A stretch of DNA of 64,000 nt from Arion vulgaris (GCA_020796225.1 CM036761.1:40298428-40362427), one strand, 5' to 3'. Positions 11,150 through 21,437 are shown, numbered from the stretch's first letter. Numbers and translations: made by a program. Notes: generated by a model from the letters alone, not told the origin.

Positions 11150-11800
11150 GAAAATGGCTTCAAATATGTATTTGCGTTATGTTGATGAGTCATAGTGAAG
11201 ACCAACATCTATATTTGAATACACAAAAAACAAAAATCATGCCAACTGATAAAGCAAAAGTCTCACCTAACATCCAAGTAAACAATGAAGAACTCCAATG
11301 TGTAGAGAGCTGCGAATATATGGGCTCAATAATTAACAATAACGGTGACTGTTCCAAAGAGATCTCAAGAAGATTGACAATAGCAATCAAGAAGTTAAAC
11401 ACAATGAAGAACATGTGGCAAAGCACCAGCAAAATACTATAATTAAAAATATTGAGAGCATGCATTTTCCCAGTGGCTACTTATGGTTGTGAATCATGGA
11501 CTATTACACAAAAATTAAGAACGAAAATCCAGTCCTTCGAAACTAAATGCTACAGAAAGATCCTACAAATACCATGGACAGAAAAAGAAAGAACACTGAT
11601 GTCCTGAAAGAACTAAATGTTAAAGAGAATTAGCTGATAAACAACATACTATACAGAAAAATTACATACTTTGTTCACATCAAGCGTCACGATGGCCTGG
11701 AAAGAACAATACTAGAGGGCAAGGTCCCAGGACGCAGAGGCAGACCAAGAAGAAGATGGCTACAAGATATTAAAGAAACCATGAAGCATGACCATCGACA
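11150..11800 (+). mobile_element. LINE reverse-transcriptase 3' fragment
   Basis: Frames encode NTQKTKIMPTDKAK, SCEYMGSIINNNGDCSKEIS and, after a stop, ACIFPVATYGCESWTI and FETKCYRKILQIPW. Further on comes GRRGRPRRRWLQDIKETM. These are the post-catalytic RT blocks (K-TKIM, YLG-I--DG, YG-E-W) and C-terminal tail of an RTE-like non-LTR element. Several in-frame stops make it a dead copy. It sits in the intron between exons II and III. Confidence 0.8.
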
Positions 11801-12049
11801 AGTGAAGTGGGTGAATTGCTAGAGACATGAATACAGATGTCTCAAAGGATACGTCCTGATGAAAGAGATAACAGACATCTGAGAAATGGGTTAACTTTAT
11901 AATTTTGAACATGGGTTCTAAATTTTTATCAAGTTTACACTGGTTAGTTAACTTAAATATTTTAATCAATTTACAGAAGTCTGAACTATAGCAATGACTT
12001 AAATGTAATAAATCAATTTAACCAGAACAAATCTACATACATTATAAAG

Positions 12050-12250
12050 TCCTCTTACAGATTTAATAAATTAATTACAGACATAACAAATCCCCATTAC
12101 AGACTAACAAATCCTCATTACAGACATTAACAAATCCCCATTACATACATTAACAAATCCCCATTACAGACTAACAAATCCTCATTACAGACATTAACAA
12201 ATCCCCGTTACAGACATTAACAAATCCTCATTACAGACATTAGCATGTTC
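12050..12250. repeat. About 23-bp tandem repeat (ACAGACATTAACAAATCCCC)
   Basis: Seven or so units with small length variation. 11900-12050 is AT-rich without features. Confidence 0.85.
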
Positions 12251-12269
12251 TCAACATGTAAACACAATT

Positions 12270-12710
12270 GTTCTCCTAACATTATGCTATCAGCACCAAA
12301 CTTGGACGCGGATATCAAGTGATGGAAGAAAATTAGATACGACAGAGATGAAGTGTCTACGCAGAATGCTGGGAGTAACAAGAAGAGACCAACTTAAAAA
12401 TGAAGACATCAAGAAAAAGTGGGTACAGCATCATTTCTGAACTTCCTGAACAAACAACAAATTAAATGGTTTGGCCACATAAGCAGATTACCAACAGACA
12501 GTGTCTCAAAGAGTACTGTTATTTCGATACAGTGGATACAAAGTAGAGCCGTCCACCAAAAGGTGGACTGCAGAAATAACAGATGAAGTTAAAAACACTA
12601 TTTTTGTAGTGCACACGCAAGTTTCTTATAGAAATCTCTTCTTATCCTGACGCTGTGAAGCAATAAAGAATTATAGAAAAGCAAGAAGAAAAACAAGACA
12701 CATTTTGTAT
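12270..12710 (+). mobile_element. LINE C-terminal fragment
   Basis: Encodes pieces such as CYQHQTWTRI, TTEMKCLRRMLGVTRRDQLK and IKWFGHISRL, homologous to the element at 15850-16260. Near the end comes a KFLIEISSYPDAV-like tail, also seen at 27440, 31340 and 55650. Frame shifts and stops throughout. Confidence 0.75.
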
Positions 12711-12759
12711 TGACTGACTGCCAGGTTCAGTTTCAGGTGAAAGAACTTGATTGTTAAGG

Positions 12760-13380
12760 TAAGGTAACATTAATTACATAATATGTTATATCAATAATAA
12801 TTATTGTTATCTTTATTTGAGAGTTTCCTTCATTATTGTCAAATAATCGATCAAATAGATCAAAGGAATATACAAAGATATTATGAAGAATGCTAGCAAT
12901 ATTTATGAACAACAAACATTTTGTAACACCCAAACATAACCAAATATCAAACATAATGTGGAGTCTTGTTATATTGTTACCTTATCTTACAGTACTATAG
13001 AGTCTGTGCGTTTTGTCAAATACCATATTCTATATATTTGTTAAATGCAATCTTCACACCAAATGTATGGGTGTCCAGCATTGAGTGTATATTGTCTTAA
13101 TGATGCATTCTGCTAAATGTGTTCTTTGTTGTCTCTTTATTATTCTCTTCTCAATTGTATCGTTATCTTCATCTTGTTCTCTTACTCTCAACTTTTAACA
13201 ACAATATAGTTTTCTGCTGAATGGCATATGTAAAAAAATATGTATTTGTCTTAATCTTATTTCTTGCAACCCTTTCATCTTCACTTCTAACTTTTCATAT
13301 AATAATATTGTTTGCTAAATTTCGAGTTCGTACCATGTCGAGAAGTAGGATAAATAAAAGGAACAGAAACATATAAATTC
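12760..13380. other. Intronic AT-rich stretch, no recognised feature
   Basis: I find no coding similarity, repeat copy or splice-flanked ORF here. Confidence 0.5.
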
Positions 13381-13419
13381 GCACAATTTGCTGTAATATA
13401 TATATATATATTTATATAT

Positions 13420-13588
13420 CAGGGGCGGTTCGTGATCCTTTTTGTTGGTGGGGCCAGACTCAAATATTTTTTAGAGAAATCATGGTTTTGGGTTAGGTTA
13501 TATTTTAATTTATTAACTAATAAACACACGTTACACATTAATTTTGGTGGGCCCAGCCCCACTGACCCTTAATGACGAGCCGCCACTG
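13420..13588. mobile_element. hAT-like MITE with GGCGGCTCGT termini, copy 1
   Basis: 169 bp. The left end CAGGGGCGGTTCGTGAT and right end ATGACGAGCCGCCACTG are inverted repeats. A clearer copy at 57287-57449 has a perfect 8-bp duplication; here the flanks (TTATATAT / ATACATAT) match at 6 of 8 positions within an AT microsatellite. No coding capacity. Confidence 0.85.
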
Positions 13589-13924
13589 ATACATATATAT
13601 ATATATATAACCTATTCGTCTGCATAGACGGTGATTTTGTAGTGTATAACTATGACGACTTCTGAGCTTGCTCTTGCATCTCTTGCCTTCAAGCGAATCC
13701 CTGAGTTTCTTTGCGAAAGAGTATGCACATTTGCACATAACGTTACTTTTTATCTATCTCAGTCATCAGCTCATTTTTTACCATTTGCTGAGATAGGAAT
13801 TTCTTAGTTGAGGCCTTGCAGATTTCTTTATATCTGAGTAGTGGCTTGCCTTGCAGTCTGTTTGCAAAAACTAAAGAAACTAACTAACATATGGAAGGGG
13901 AAATGACTTTAAGAACAAAAATCA

Positions 13925-14045
13925 AGTGTTTAAGAGCTTGCATTTTTTTTTACTTTGACAACATATTGTTGTGAGACATGGATCATTGACAAAACGGCGG
14001 AGACGATCATTAATGCCTTTGAATAAAAATATTACAGAAGAGTAC
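13925..14045 (+). mobile_element. LINE fragment interrupted by a SINE
   Basis: TTGTTGTGAGACATGGATCA and INAFE-like codons correspond to the YGCETWI...FE block of RT elements (compare 20700 and 11470). The sequence is cut off by the SA SINE at 14063. Confidence 0.55.
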
Positions 14046-14062
14046 TTTTTTTTTTTTTTTTT

Positions 14063-14258
14063 CCGATCCAGAAACACTTGAGCTTTCAGCTCTTCGGCTC
14101 GGTGCCATGGGCATCGTAACCCTTCGGTTCGGTGCAACGAACACCGTAAATCTGAAGAACTTGTGGCTTTTCTGCCAGCCCACGGAATTGAACCGCACTT
14201 AAAGGGGGCTTGTCGTCCGTCGTCCAACGTGCTACGAACACGCTGGGCAGGCGGGCTA
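14063..14258 (-). mobile_element. tRNA-derived SINE, family SA
   Basis: Full-length copy in reverse: on the minus strand it runs from the CAGCGTGTTCGTAGC head through the B-box-like GGTTCAATTCCGTGG to CTTCTGGATCGG and an A-rich tail (the T run at 14046-14062). Confidence 0.85.
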
Positions 14259-14367
14259 CAAAAGAGGACTTAAAATATCTTGGACAGAGAAAAGAACAAA
14301 TGCTTCTGTTCTGCAACAGCTTGATATTAAATAGATTTGGTTATTAAAGAGCATAAAATCAAGGAAA

Positions 14368-14578
14368 GCCCGTCTGCCAGCGTGTTCGTAGCGCGTTGGA
14401 CTACGGGTGACTATCCCTCTGTGGGTGCGGGCTCAATTCCGCGGATGGCAGAAAAAGCCACAGATTCCTCAGATTTACGGTGTTCGTGGCACCGAACCGA
14501 AGGGTTACGATGTCCATGGCACGAGCCGAAGAGCTGAAAAGCTCAAGTGCTTCTGGATCGGGGAAAAAAAAAATGAAG
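14368..14578 (+). mobile_element. tRNA-derived SINE, family SA
   Basis: Full-length copy: A-box-like GTAGCGCGTTGG, B-box-like GCTCAATTCCGCGG, then CCGAAGAGCTGAAAAGCTC, CTTCTGGATCGGGG and a poly-A tail. It faces the copy at 14063-14258, 110 bp away. Confidence 0.85.
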
Positions 14579-14724
14579 GAAAATTGAATATTTCAGACAC
14601 ATTAGCCCTTTTACTCCGTAATGTGTTTTACCTACCGGGGAGCACTGTTTTAACAAACAATGTATACTAAATTAGTCATTATACTGACTTAACATCATCT
14701 TCAACATTCATGGAGCAAGTATAT

Positions 14725-14965
14725 CGTCTTAGATAGGTGAAAGGGTTGAACAACATGAGTGCCTGAAGAAGATAATTCTAGTAGGAACGGTGTCTGGAAG
14801 AAGATCGAGAGCAAGACCTAGACGATGTTGGGTGCAGGATGTTATTGACGATGTTGAGAATTACTGCTGCTGACGCCGGGTATCTTGATTAGAATAGAGA
14901 GATTTTCATAGCTGCTGTGATGGGAGCCAAGTTCCAAAAGCGACAAGCTACTTGATGATGATGAT
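14725..14965 (+). mobile_element. LINE 3'-end fragment (family LC)
   Basis: Codons for GRRSRARPRRCWVQDVIDDV and, in another frame, MGAKFQKRQAT followed by a (GAT)n tail. Same tail as the minus-strand copies at 32765 and 50615 (GRPWRRWIQDVTDGLNMTAA). Frame broken by small indels. Confidence 0.7.
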
Positions 14966-15066
14966 GATAGCTGTGTAGTTATTGCAATAAACGTGTTATC
15001 GTCATCTGTTGGTGTGTATTTGACGGAACATAAATTGTATCTTTCTCTATAATGTATATTCTGCAG

Positions 15067-15511
15067 GTGTCAACTATAACAATGAATATCTAAGGTTCGG
15101 ACGAGACAACCTTAATGGTTATATGAGGTTTGGACGAAGTGATGAACCCAACTTTGCATACGACAAGGGAAACAACCCTCCAATTTCGTTTTCCAGACAG
15201 GATCTCTTTCAAAGAATCAGACGACAAGACTCGGATACATTTCCAAGAATCGGTCGACGAAATTCACATGTCTCCACCGACATTTATATTCCTGACCCAG
15301 AACCAATATTGAGAATCGGTCGTCGAGAACAGGAGCCTGTTCTAATAACGGACCATGCCACGCAATATTTGAGGTTAAGAAAGGGTGAAACACCGCTCCT
15401 GAGGTTGTGGAGGGCTAATAGCTTTCTGGGACATGACGCCCAAGACACTGTTCTACGACTTGAAGAAAGTGGCGACAGGTTTCTGGAACCTCAAACTTCA
15501 ACACTAATTGG
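15067..15511 (+). CDS. FMRFa: FMRFamide-gene exon III (extended Y(L/M)RFamide and decayed RFamide units)
   Basis: Acceptor TATATTCTGCAG at 15066, then two bases finishing a split codon exactly as in exon II, 147 codons and two bases before GTAAGA (phase 2). Peptides visible: NYNNEYLRFG-R, DNLNGYMRFG-R, a linker (SDEPNFAYDK...), QDSDTFPRIG-RR and a longer peptide ending PEPILRIG-RR. Later units no longer fit an amidated peptide: TQYLRLRKG, TPLLRLWR, DTVLRLEE. In Lymnaea the corresponding exon encodes xDPFLRFamide heptapeptides; none is present here. Reading through the donor would stop at once (GGG TAA). Expected in the alternative, type-2 mRNA that omits exon II. Confidence is high for coding, moderate for the exact ends. 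Confidence 0.9.
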
Positions 15512-15614
15512 GTAAGAACTCATTTCTAGAACACGTAATCTCTTGATAAATGAGAAGTGTATGAGAAGCATATGTAACATATATATTATGTGTGTAAAAG
15601 ATATGATGTGGATT

Positions 15615-15645
15615 TGTGTAGTATATATATATATATATATTGGTT
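15615..15645. repeat. (AT)n microsatellite
   Basis: A TATATATA run just after the exon III donor. 15520-15690 is otherwise unremarkable. Confidence 0.9.
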
Positions 15646-15689
15646 GTTTTTTTCCTCTACTCGTAAGAATGCATGGGTAGTCAGCGCCT

Positions 15690-15792
15690 AATATGGCACC
15701 TCCGTCTGATTTTTGCATGAAGGATTGCTTTCCTTATAATTAGTGTCCCTTCCCATTCGTGTGAGCCTTACTCCGATTTTTGAGGTACTTTT
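15690..15792 (-). repeat. Interspersed repeat, partner of 5310-5445
   Basis: Shares CTGATTTTTGC, a GCTTTCC block and CTCCGA with 5310-5445 in the same orientation. Confidence 0.5.
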
Positions 15793-15839
15793 AATTTACA
15801 TCCCCTAAGTTCGATAGCGAAATCAGCAATCGTTGCACA

Positions 15840-16270
15840 AAAGCTAACCAAGTACTGGGACAGTTAACACCACCGTTGTCACATAAAGAGATACCGCTAA
15901 CAACTAAAGCAAATCTCATAAGAACGATTTTCTGGCCAACACTGTGTTACCAGTGTCAAACATGGCCAATAACAGCAGCTAGTGAGCGGAAAATTATAAC
16001 GACAGAGATGAGGTGTCTTAGAAGAGCTGCAGGTGTGAAAATAAGAGACAAAATTAGAAATGAAGAAATCAGAAGGAGACTGGATGTGAAACCAGTTATG
16101 CAATTCATAAAAGAACAACAGATTAAATGGTTTGGACACCTGACCAGAATGCCCTGGTATCGCCTACCACAGAGAGCCACACAAAAAAGATAATGAGTAC
16201 AAGGCAAGAGGAAGACCACGCAAAAGATGGAGAGACGGCATCAAGAACAGCCTTACGAACATGCCTTAAA
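15840..16270 (+). mobile_element. LINE RT C-terminal fragment
   Basis: An open frame encodes TKANLIRTIFWPTLCYQCQT, TTEMRCLRRAAGVKIRDKI and QQIKWFGHLTRMPWYRLPQR. These are the conserved CYQ-QTW, CLRR and KWFGHL-RM blocks of the RT C-terminus in RTE-like elements. Related copies lie at 12270, 32200 and 54590. A frameshift near 16195 separates the R-rich tail. Confidence 0.85.
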
Positions 16271-16294
16271 AAGTGCTTACAAAGTGCCTTAAAA

Positions 16295-16560
16295 ATGGAA
16301 ACACACAAGATCATTACGTTTCACCCCCAACACTTCTATAAAGTAAATGGTGGAAGAGAAGAACAAGCACACACAAGATCACTACGTTTCACCCCCAACA
16401 CTTCTATAAAGAAGTCAATGGTGGAAGAGAAGAACAAGCACACACAAGATCACTACGTTTCACCCACAACACTTCTTAAAGTAATGGTGAAGAAGACAAG
16501 CACACAAGATCACTACGTTTCACAACACCTTAAGAGTCAATGGTGGAAGAAGAAGAAGAG
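16295..16560. repeat. 65-71 bp tandem repeat grown from a LINE tail
   Basis: Four units carrying ACACAAGATCACTACGTTTC, a CCCCCAACACTTCTATAAAG block and GGTGGAAGAGAAGAACAAGC. It continues directly from the LINE fragment at 15840-16270. Non-tandem sequence resumes at 16560. Confidence 0.85.
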
Positions 16561-16744
16561 AAGTAAAGGATCACGATCCTCTAGTCAAACCGTATACAGT
16601 GTACACACTGAGGAAGCATACTCACTACTAAACAAGTGCAAGCAAGACATGTATGTAAAGCTCTGGTCGTTATCATTAAGTGTCATGCCTGGAGCCGTAA
16701 ACTAAGCTTACCATGTTTATTAGGATTATCATTCTCGTGCTTTT

Positions 16745-17025
16745 CCACAACTAGTCAGTTTCTGGGTTGGTGAATGTTCCTGCTCTAGTCAGTTTCTGTG
16801 TTGGTGAATGTTCATTCTGTAGTCAGTTTCTGGGTTGGTGAATGTTCCTTCTCTAGTCAGTTTCTGGGTTAGTGAATGTTCATTCTCTAGTCAGTTTCTG
16901 TGTTAGTGAATGTTCATTCTCTAGTCAGTTTCTGTGTTAGTGAATGTTCATTCTCTAGTCAGTTTCTGTGTTGATGAATGTTCATTATCTAGTCTGTTTC
17001 TGTGTTAGTGAATGTTCATTCTCAT
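16745..17025. repeat. 34-bp minisatellite, 8 copies, upstream of exon IV
   Basis: Unit CTAGTCAGTTTCTGTGTTAG plus TGAATGTTCATTCT. It ends about 255 bp before the exon IV acceptor. Confidence 0.9.
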
Positions 17026-17280
17026 ATATTGACAGTCACTTTGTGTCATCATGATGTGCCGTTCTGACTATCCATGTGTGATCCAGTTTCTCAACAAACA
17101 TGTATTTTGAAAACTGACTGTCAGTATACCGATGTTTACATTTATCCGCGCCATGGAGTTCAACTCTCCTGAATGGTGTCCCTGTATCGTAATATTTGTC
17201 TACATGTATATATATGTTCTTTAAGGACAAAATATAGTCAATTCGTGCAAATATATCAACAATTTTTGTTTACTAAACAG

Positions 17281-17490
17281 TTCACAAGATTATGAGCAAA
17301 TGGCTGATATTAATACAAGAAAAAAGCGTTCAGTCAGCGCACATGCAGAAGACACCACCTTGCAGGATCTCCTGGACAAAAGTAGGTCGGAGATGCCTGA
17401 TGCTGGGCTTGGTGTCAAGGAGGAAGACAGCAGTGACCACCTATATAGACAACCTATGAGAGAAACTCGGGGCAACAATGCTTACATGAG
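17281..17490 (+). CDS. FMRFa: FMRFamide-gene exon IV
   Basis: Acceptor TTTACTAAACAG at 17280, one base completing a glycine codon from exon III, 69 codons, then AG before the donor GTTTGT at 17491 (phase 2). It encodes a short linker, RKKRSV (dibasic site), an acidic spacer (AHAEDTTLQDLLDKSRSEMP...EEDSSDHLY), and ends GNNAYMR. Splicing to exon V supplies FGKR, producing GNNAYMRFamide after cleavage at ETR. Without splicing the frame reads MRFVDFN-stop, so the split motif itself argues for the intron. The ATG at 17300 is not a start. The exon is small but phase-consistent on both sides. Confidence 0.88.
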
Positions 17491-17514
17491 GTTTGTTGAC
17501 TTTAATTAAATATG

Positions 17515-17690
17515 TTTAGTTTTAGTTTAGTTTAGTCGTCGGATCATCATCGCTGCAGTCGAACCAATTAGTCTATTAGTGCTCCGATCTTCTCTCAATA
17601 TGTCTCTCAGTTAGTTTAGTCGTCGGATCATCCTCGTGCGTCAACCAATTAGTCATTAGTGCTCCTCAATATGTATCTCAACGTGTGGCG
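17515..17690. repeat. Duplicated segment of about 100 bp
   Basis: GTTTAGTCGTCGGATCATC...CCAATTAGTC-ATTAGTGCTCC occurs twice. Related wording (CCGATC, GTGCTCC) recurs at 41140-41215. 17690-18235 has no recognised feature. Confidence 0.7.
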
Positions 17691-18234
17691 AATAGCGACA
17701 CCGGTTCTTTGTTTGTTTACTATTCTTATTTTGCTACCAGCATAGTGCTCTTGTCTAGCTACACCACATTTCACTTGGAATTCTTGCAGTATAATTTGTG
17801 TTGTAGATTCAACCCTCTTAATAAATATGTACACCCTTAGAAGAGTGATATCACTCAACATCAACAATGACATTCGGAAATGAGTTTTATTACTTAACAG
17901 GGCCAATCACAGACAAAAATGAAGGTAAATACCAATAAGCGCTTACAAACATAATTTTGGTTAAACTCGAGGTATTGCTACAAAAGTATAGGTCTCTAAG
18001 TTATGCTGTTAAGAAATGTATGCTGTTGTGAGTGGTCACGAAGAGAAAGGTGAGCAAGCTACAATAATAAGAATTTGAGGAGTCATTGAGTTTAGAAAAT
18101 TCTCATATCAGTTGTTACAAAGTACAGATATAAATGAGAAGGAATTACACCGATAATGTAAGAAGTTAAGACCAACATAGTAGAATAACTAGTTTAGAGG
18201 ACATATATTTAAGTTAAGCAGTGTCACAGCTGAA

Positions 18235-18600
18235 TAAATTGCAAACATTCATCAACTAGTATCTGTGCAGAATAAAGGGGCTGCGATGGTATGATAGGGT
18301 CGAAAATGAAGAGCTTACGGAGAGAACAAGACATATTCTAGTGAACCAAGAGGTTAGAAAAAGACGCTGGCGCTGGATAGGACACACTTTGAGAAAACCA
18401 GAAGAGAATATAACAAGAAGGTTCTTTCTTGGAACTCACAGGAACAGCGGATAACAAGGGAGGTCTAGAAATACATAGAGACGAGATTTGGAGCTGGAGA
18501 TCAACAATATAAAAAATAGCTGGAGATAGCTGCAGGAGACAGCTAGAGATAGGAAGACTTGCCATGAGTTGGTTGAGGGCCTATGCCCCAATCCGTGTTA
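18235..18600 (+). mobile_element. LINE C-terminal fragment (family LD)
   Basis: Encodes QEVRKRRWRWIGHTLRKPEE, later DLELEINNIKNSWR, and ends ARDRKTWHELVEGLCPNP. The RRWRWIGH-LRK and DR-W--LV-GLCP blocks are the C-terminal hallmark of a widespread invertebrate non-LTR group. Other LD ends lie at 51320 (+) and 54046 (-). A stop after HRNSG marks it as dead. It is followed by a (GA)n/(GT)n tract at 18612-18655. Confidence 0.8.
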
Positions 18601-18708
18601 TAAAGGCAAAAAGAGAGAGAGAGAGAGTGTGTGTGTGTATGTGTGTGTGTGTGTCACAGATAAATAGGGCCACAGACAAGAAGTTGATCACGAAGTCCCG
18701 CGTGATAC

Positions 18709-19392
18709 TATAGTTCGTTTCAAAATTCGTGATCACACTACGGCTTAATTTGTACGAAATCTATCAGATGGATACAAGTAATTTTTGCATGCAGTCTTAT
18801 ATACCTCACGACGTTACGAATCCATGTTTAACTAATTGGTAGGTAGCTTAGTTGATGCAAAAAAAACGTTTTTGTTATATAATTTTATAAGCACAACAAA
18901 TGATAATCAAGTTTAGAACTTACAGTAATACACAAAATGGTGGCGAATGATTGCAAAGGCGTATTCCTATTACATATTATAAAAGAAAGGTCACATAGTG
19001 AACAAATGATACCTTCCACTTCTATAAATGAAAGTAAATGTTGCGTACATACGCCAATGACAGTCGGTATGAAACATTGTGAACTGATTAATTCCACAGG
19101 ATTCCCGATTTTGACGTGCACTGAATTGCATTTGGAACACGGAATGCTTAGTTATAGACAAACTTGACAATCGTACTGTAAAATTTCGACAAGTATACCA
19201 GATCAACATCGCGGTAAATTTAGTAATAATATACAATAAAATTCTTACAGAACTAAAGGTTTGGGTGGGCAAAAATATTTTGGAACGTCGTCACTGTTAC
19301 CTATATAAAAATGCAAAAATCAAGAATTTCTGTCAAGTGGATGATTTTATATCGGTCGGTAAAGATGATCACGAATTTTGGAACGAACTATA
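18709..19392. mobile_element. 684-bp terminal-inverted-repeat element, TA-type flanks
   Basis: Left end TATAGTTCGTTTCAAAATTC (then GTGATCA) and right end, read in reverse complement, TATAGTTCGTTCCAAAATTC (then GTGATCA) match over about 27 bp with one difference. Flanking TA is consistent with Tc1/mariner-like insertion. No transposase is recognisable; the two facing ORFs of about 76-78 residues (18937-19167 + and 18885-19121 -) look incidental. A fragment of the terminus is seen at 43626-43662. Confidence 0.75.
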
Positions 19393-19569
19393 ATTATTAT
19401 TTCTGTTTACCTTTGTATTTAAATTACTAATTTCATTCGACATTTTCATTATCCCTATACTTTTGTATGCGTCATTTATATAAAACAAAGACCTATATAT
19501 ATCATCACTTCAAGAACTTCAGTTCAGAAGATTGTCAGGTCTACAGACCGTAGTGTTTGAATTGTGTAA

Positions 19570-20007
19570 CAGAACAGGGTCATCTTGCAGTGGATACCGT
19601 CTCACTGTGGAATACCAGGAAAGTAGGAAGAGACAGTAGACCAGCTGATCAAAGGTGTTGCATGAGAGCAACCGGGTGTACCTGTTAAATATTACCAAAA
19701 TAAACAGATTATTAGAAAGATCAGAATACCATTAATGCTAACATACAAAGACTACCAAAATATGAGCAGTTTAGAATAAGTTGTCATTCTACACTTCAGA
19801 ACAGGACACAATCGACTTCACAGTCTCGTGTATACAAAATGGAAAATGTTTAATTCAGACATGCCTACATGTAGACAAGAACATCAGATTGCAGAACACA
19901 TACCTCAAGGCTGCTATAAATATGATGTATTCAGTCACACTCACTGGTCTCGTGAAACAGCACTGGAAAGAAAACTATACGGACCTCTGAGTTATCTCAA
20001 AATATAG
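19570..20007 (+). mobile_element. LINE RNase H domain and C-terminus
   Basis: Encodes VILQWIPSHCGIPGK, a DQLIKG block, then RTGHNRLHSLVYTKW and PTCRQEHQIAEHIPQGC, ending PLSYLKI-stop. WIPSHCGIPGN/K-E-AD is the RNase H signature of Jockey/I-type LINEs, and the RTGH-RL...C-C....H....C block is their terminal region. Two in-frame stops (after PGK and VA) show a degraded copy. Located in the intron between exons IV and V. Confidence 0.85.
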
Positions 20008-20029
20008 TGAAGTTTAATCTATGTTATTG

Positions 20030-20190
20030 GTTACTAAGGTGACGCCATTTTACTCCAGGCAGACTCATATGTGCTGCTCTTCTCCGAGAGATATCGAAGA
20101 GTGTGCATACTGATGATTCCCGTTGCTCACTGGTTAAACACACTCCTTACTCTGCCCCACAGGCATCCAATTCTAATTATACAACAGAAG
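20030..20190 (+). repeat. Interspersed repeat (family RQ), partner of 27703-27870
   Basis: Both copies begin TTATTGGTTACTAA and share ACTCC-GGCAGAC-CATA, GCATACTGATG, and TTAAACACAC plus CTCTGCC-CTCAGGCATCCA-TTC. SINE-sized but without clear A/B boxes in this orientation. Confidence 0.65.
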
Positions 20191-20439
20191 TTTATGCAAG
20201 TTACAACATTGAATATATTGGCAATATTTCAAGAGAACGAAAGAAATAAAGAATTGAACGCAGGAAATAAATCACAATTATAGAGATGATATATGATCAT
20301 TGCCACAACATGGAGGCTAAATATTGTCTTGGTCAGGTTTTGGTAGGCTGACCCTGCCATCTCATTCACTGTTAATGACCAGATAATACATGACTAGCAA
20401 TCATTAAAATTAATGTTATCTGATTTATTAGGCTGTCCA

Positions 20440-20640
20440 AGCTGCGACTGTGTGTATGCCTGTTTGTTTATGTGTGTGTGTATTTTCGTGTTAGTCAGTA
20501 TTTGTGTTGTGTCTTTGAGGCATGTGTTTGAGTTAGTGCTTTTTATGTTGTGTTTTGATTGGTATTTGCGTGAGAGTGTGTGCGTTCCTGCATACGTGCG
20601 TGTGTGTACATGTGTGTGCTGTTAGTGTGTAGAACATGCT
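20440..20640. repeat. TG-rich low-complexity tract
   Basis: Imperfect GTGTGTGT/GTTTGTG runs. ORFs here are low complexity. Confidence 0.8.
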
Positions 20641-21235
20641 TCGTAACACAAACAAGTTAACATGTACATAAGTAAAAACTTTAAGAAATACAATCTTCTC
20701 ATGATAACATATAGATGGGAAACATGGATCATTGTACAAACATTCAAGGAGAAATTTCAATCTTTTGAACCAAAGTTCTACAGAAAAACTTTTATAACAC
20801 AAGGAAACAAACAAGAGGAAAAGAACGACATTCTTTAAGACTGTTATCAAGTAAAGAACAAGCAAACAGCGAAGAAATTTATACTTTCTATACAGCAGAC
20901 ATAATGAGAGATATAAATTGTTTTTGTACTTTGTAAAACTACAGTACTTTAGTTCTGCGTGTTTCGACATTGCTACATAGTTTTACTGCAGTCTACCCTT
21001 ACATTTTGAAGACCTGAGCATGGAGGATCATTGGCTCATAAATAATGTCATTTCTCAGAAACTGGTTTTTTTCACATTAAATATCACAGTAGTTTAAAGA
21101 CAGCAATAATGAAGAACAAGGTTCCTAGATGACGAAGTAGGGGATGACCAAGATGACGGTGGCAAGAGAACATTAAGGAAACATTGAACCCAACGATGCA
21201 GTAAAGAAAAAACTGGCTAGTGATGAAGACTATTA
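20640..21235 (+). mobile_element. Degraded LINE RT 3' fragments with embedded family P piece
   Basis: 20690-20890 has ITYRWETWIIVQTFKEKFQS-like codons (YG-E-W...F block). 21110-21210 has codons resembling the R-rich WQENIKETLNP tail. Between them, 20925-20995 matches family P (TTTGTAAAACTACAGTACTT ... GTTTTACTGCAGTCT). The tail is interrupted at 21244 by an SA SINE. Confidence 0.6.
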
Positions 21236-21243
21236 TATTTTTT

Positions 21244-21437
21244 CCGATCCAGAAGCACTTGAGCTTTTAGCTCTTCGGCTCAGGGGCCATGGACATCGTA
21301 ATCTTTCGGTTCGGTGCCACGAACACCATAAATCTGGAGAACCTGGGAATTTTCTACCAGCCCGCTGAATTGAACCGCACTCACAGAGAGCTTGTCACCC
21401 GTCGTCCAACGCGTTACGAACACGCTGGGCAGGCGGG
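21244..21437 (-). mobile_element. tRNA-derived SINE, family SA
   Basis: Reverse copy: CCGATCCAGAAGCACTTGAG at the left (3' end of the element) through to GTTACGAACACGCTGGGCAG (head). It sits about 150 bp upstream of the exon V acceptor cluster. Confidence 0.85.

Noticed and set aside
17300..17509. 69-residue ORF read straight through the exon IV donor as a separate gene
   Set aside because: Splitting at AG|GTTTGT and joining to exon V restores RFGKR and keeps phase; the read-through tail VDFN is intronic.
18885..19167. ORFs on both strands inside the 684-bp TIR element as a transposase
   Set aside because: Under 80 residues, no DDE/DDD spacing or helix-turn-helix recognised.
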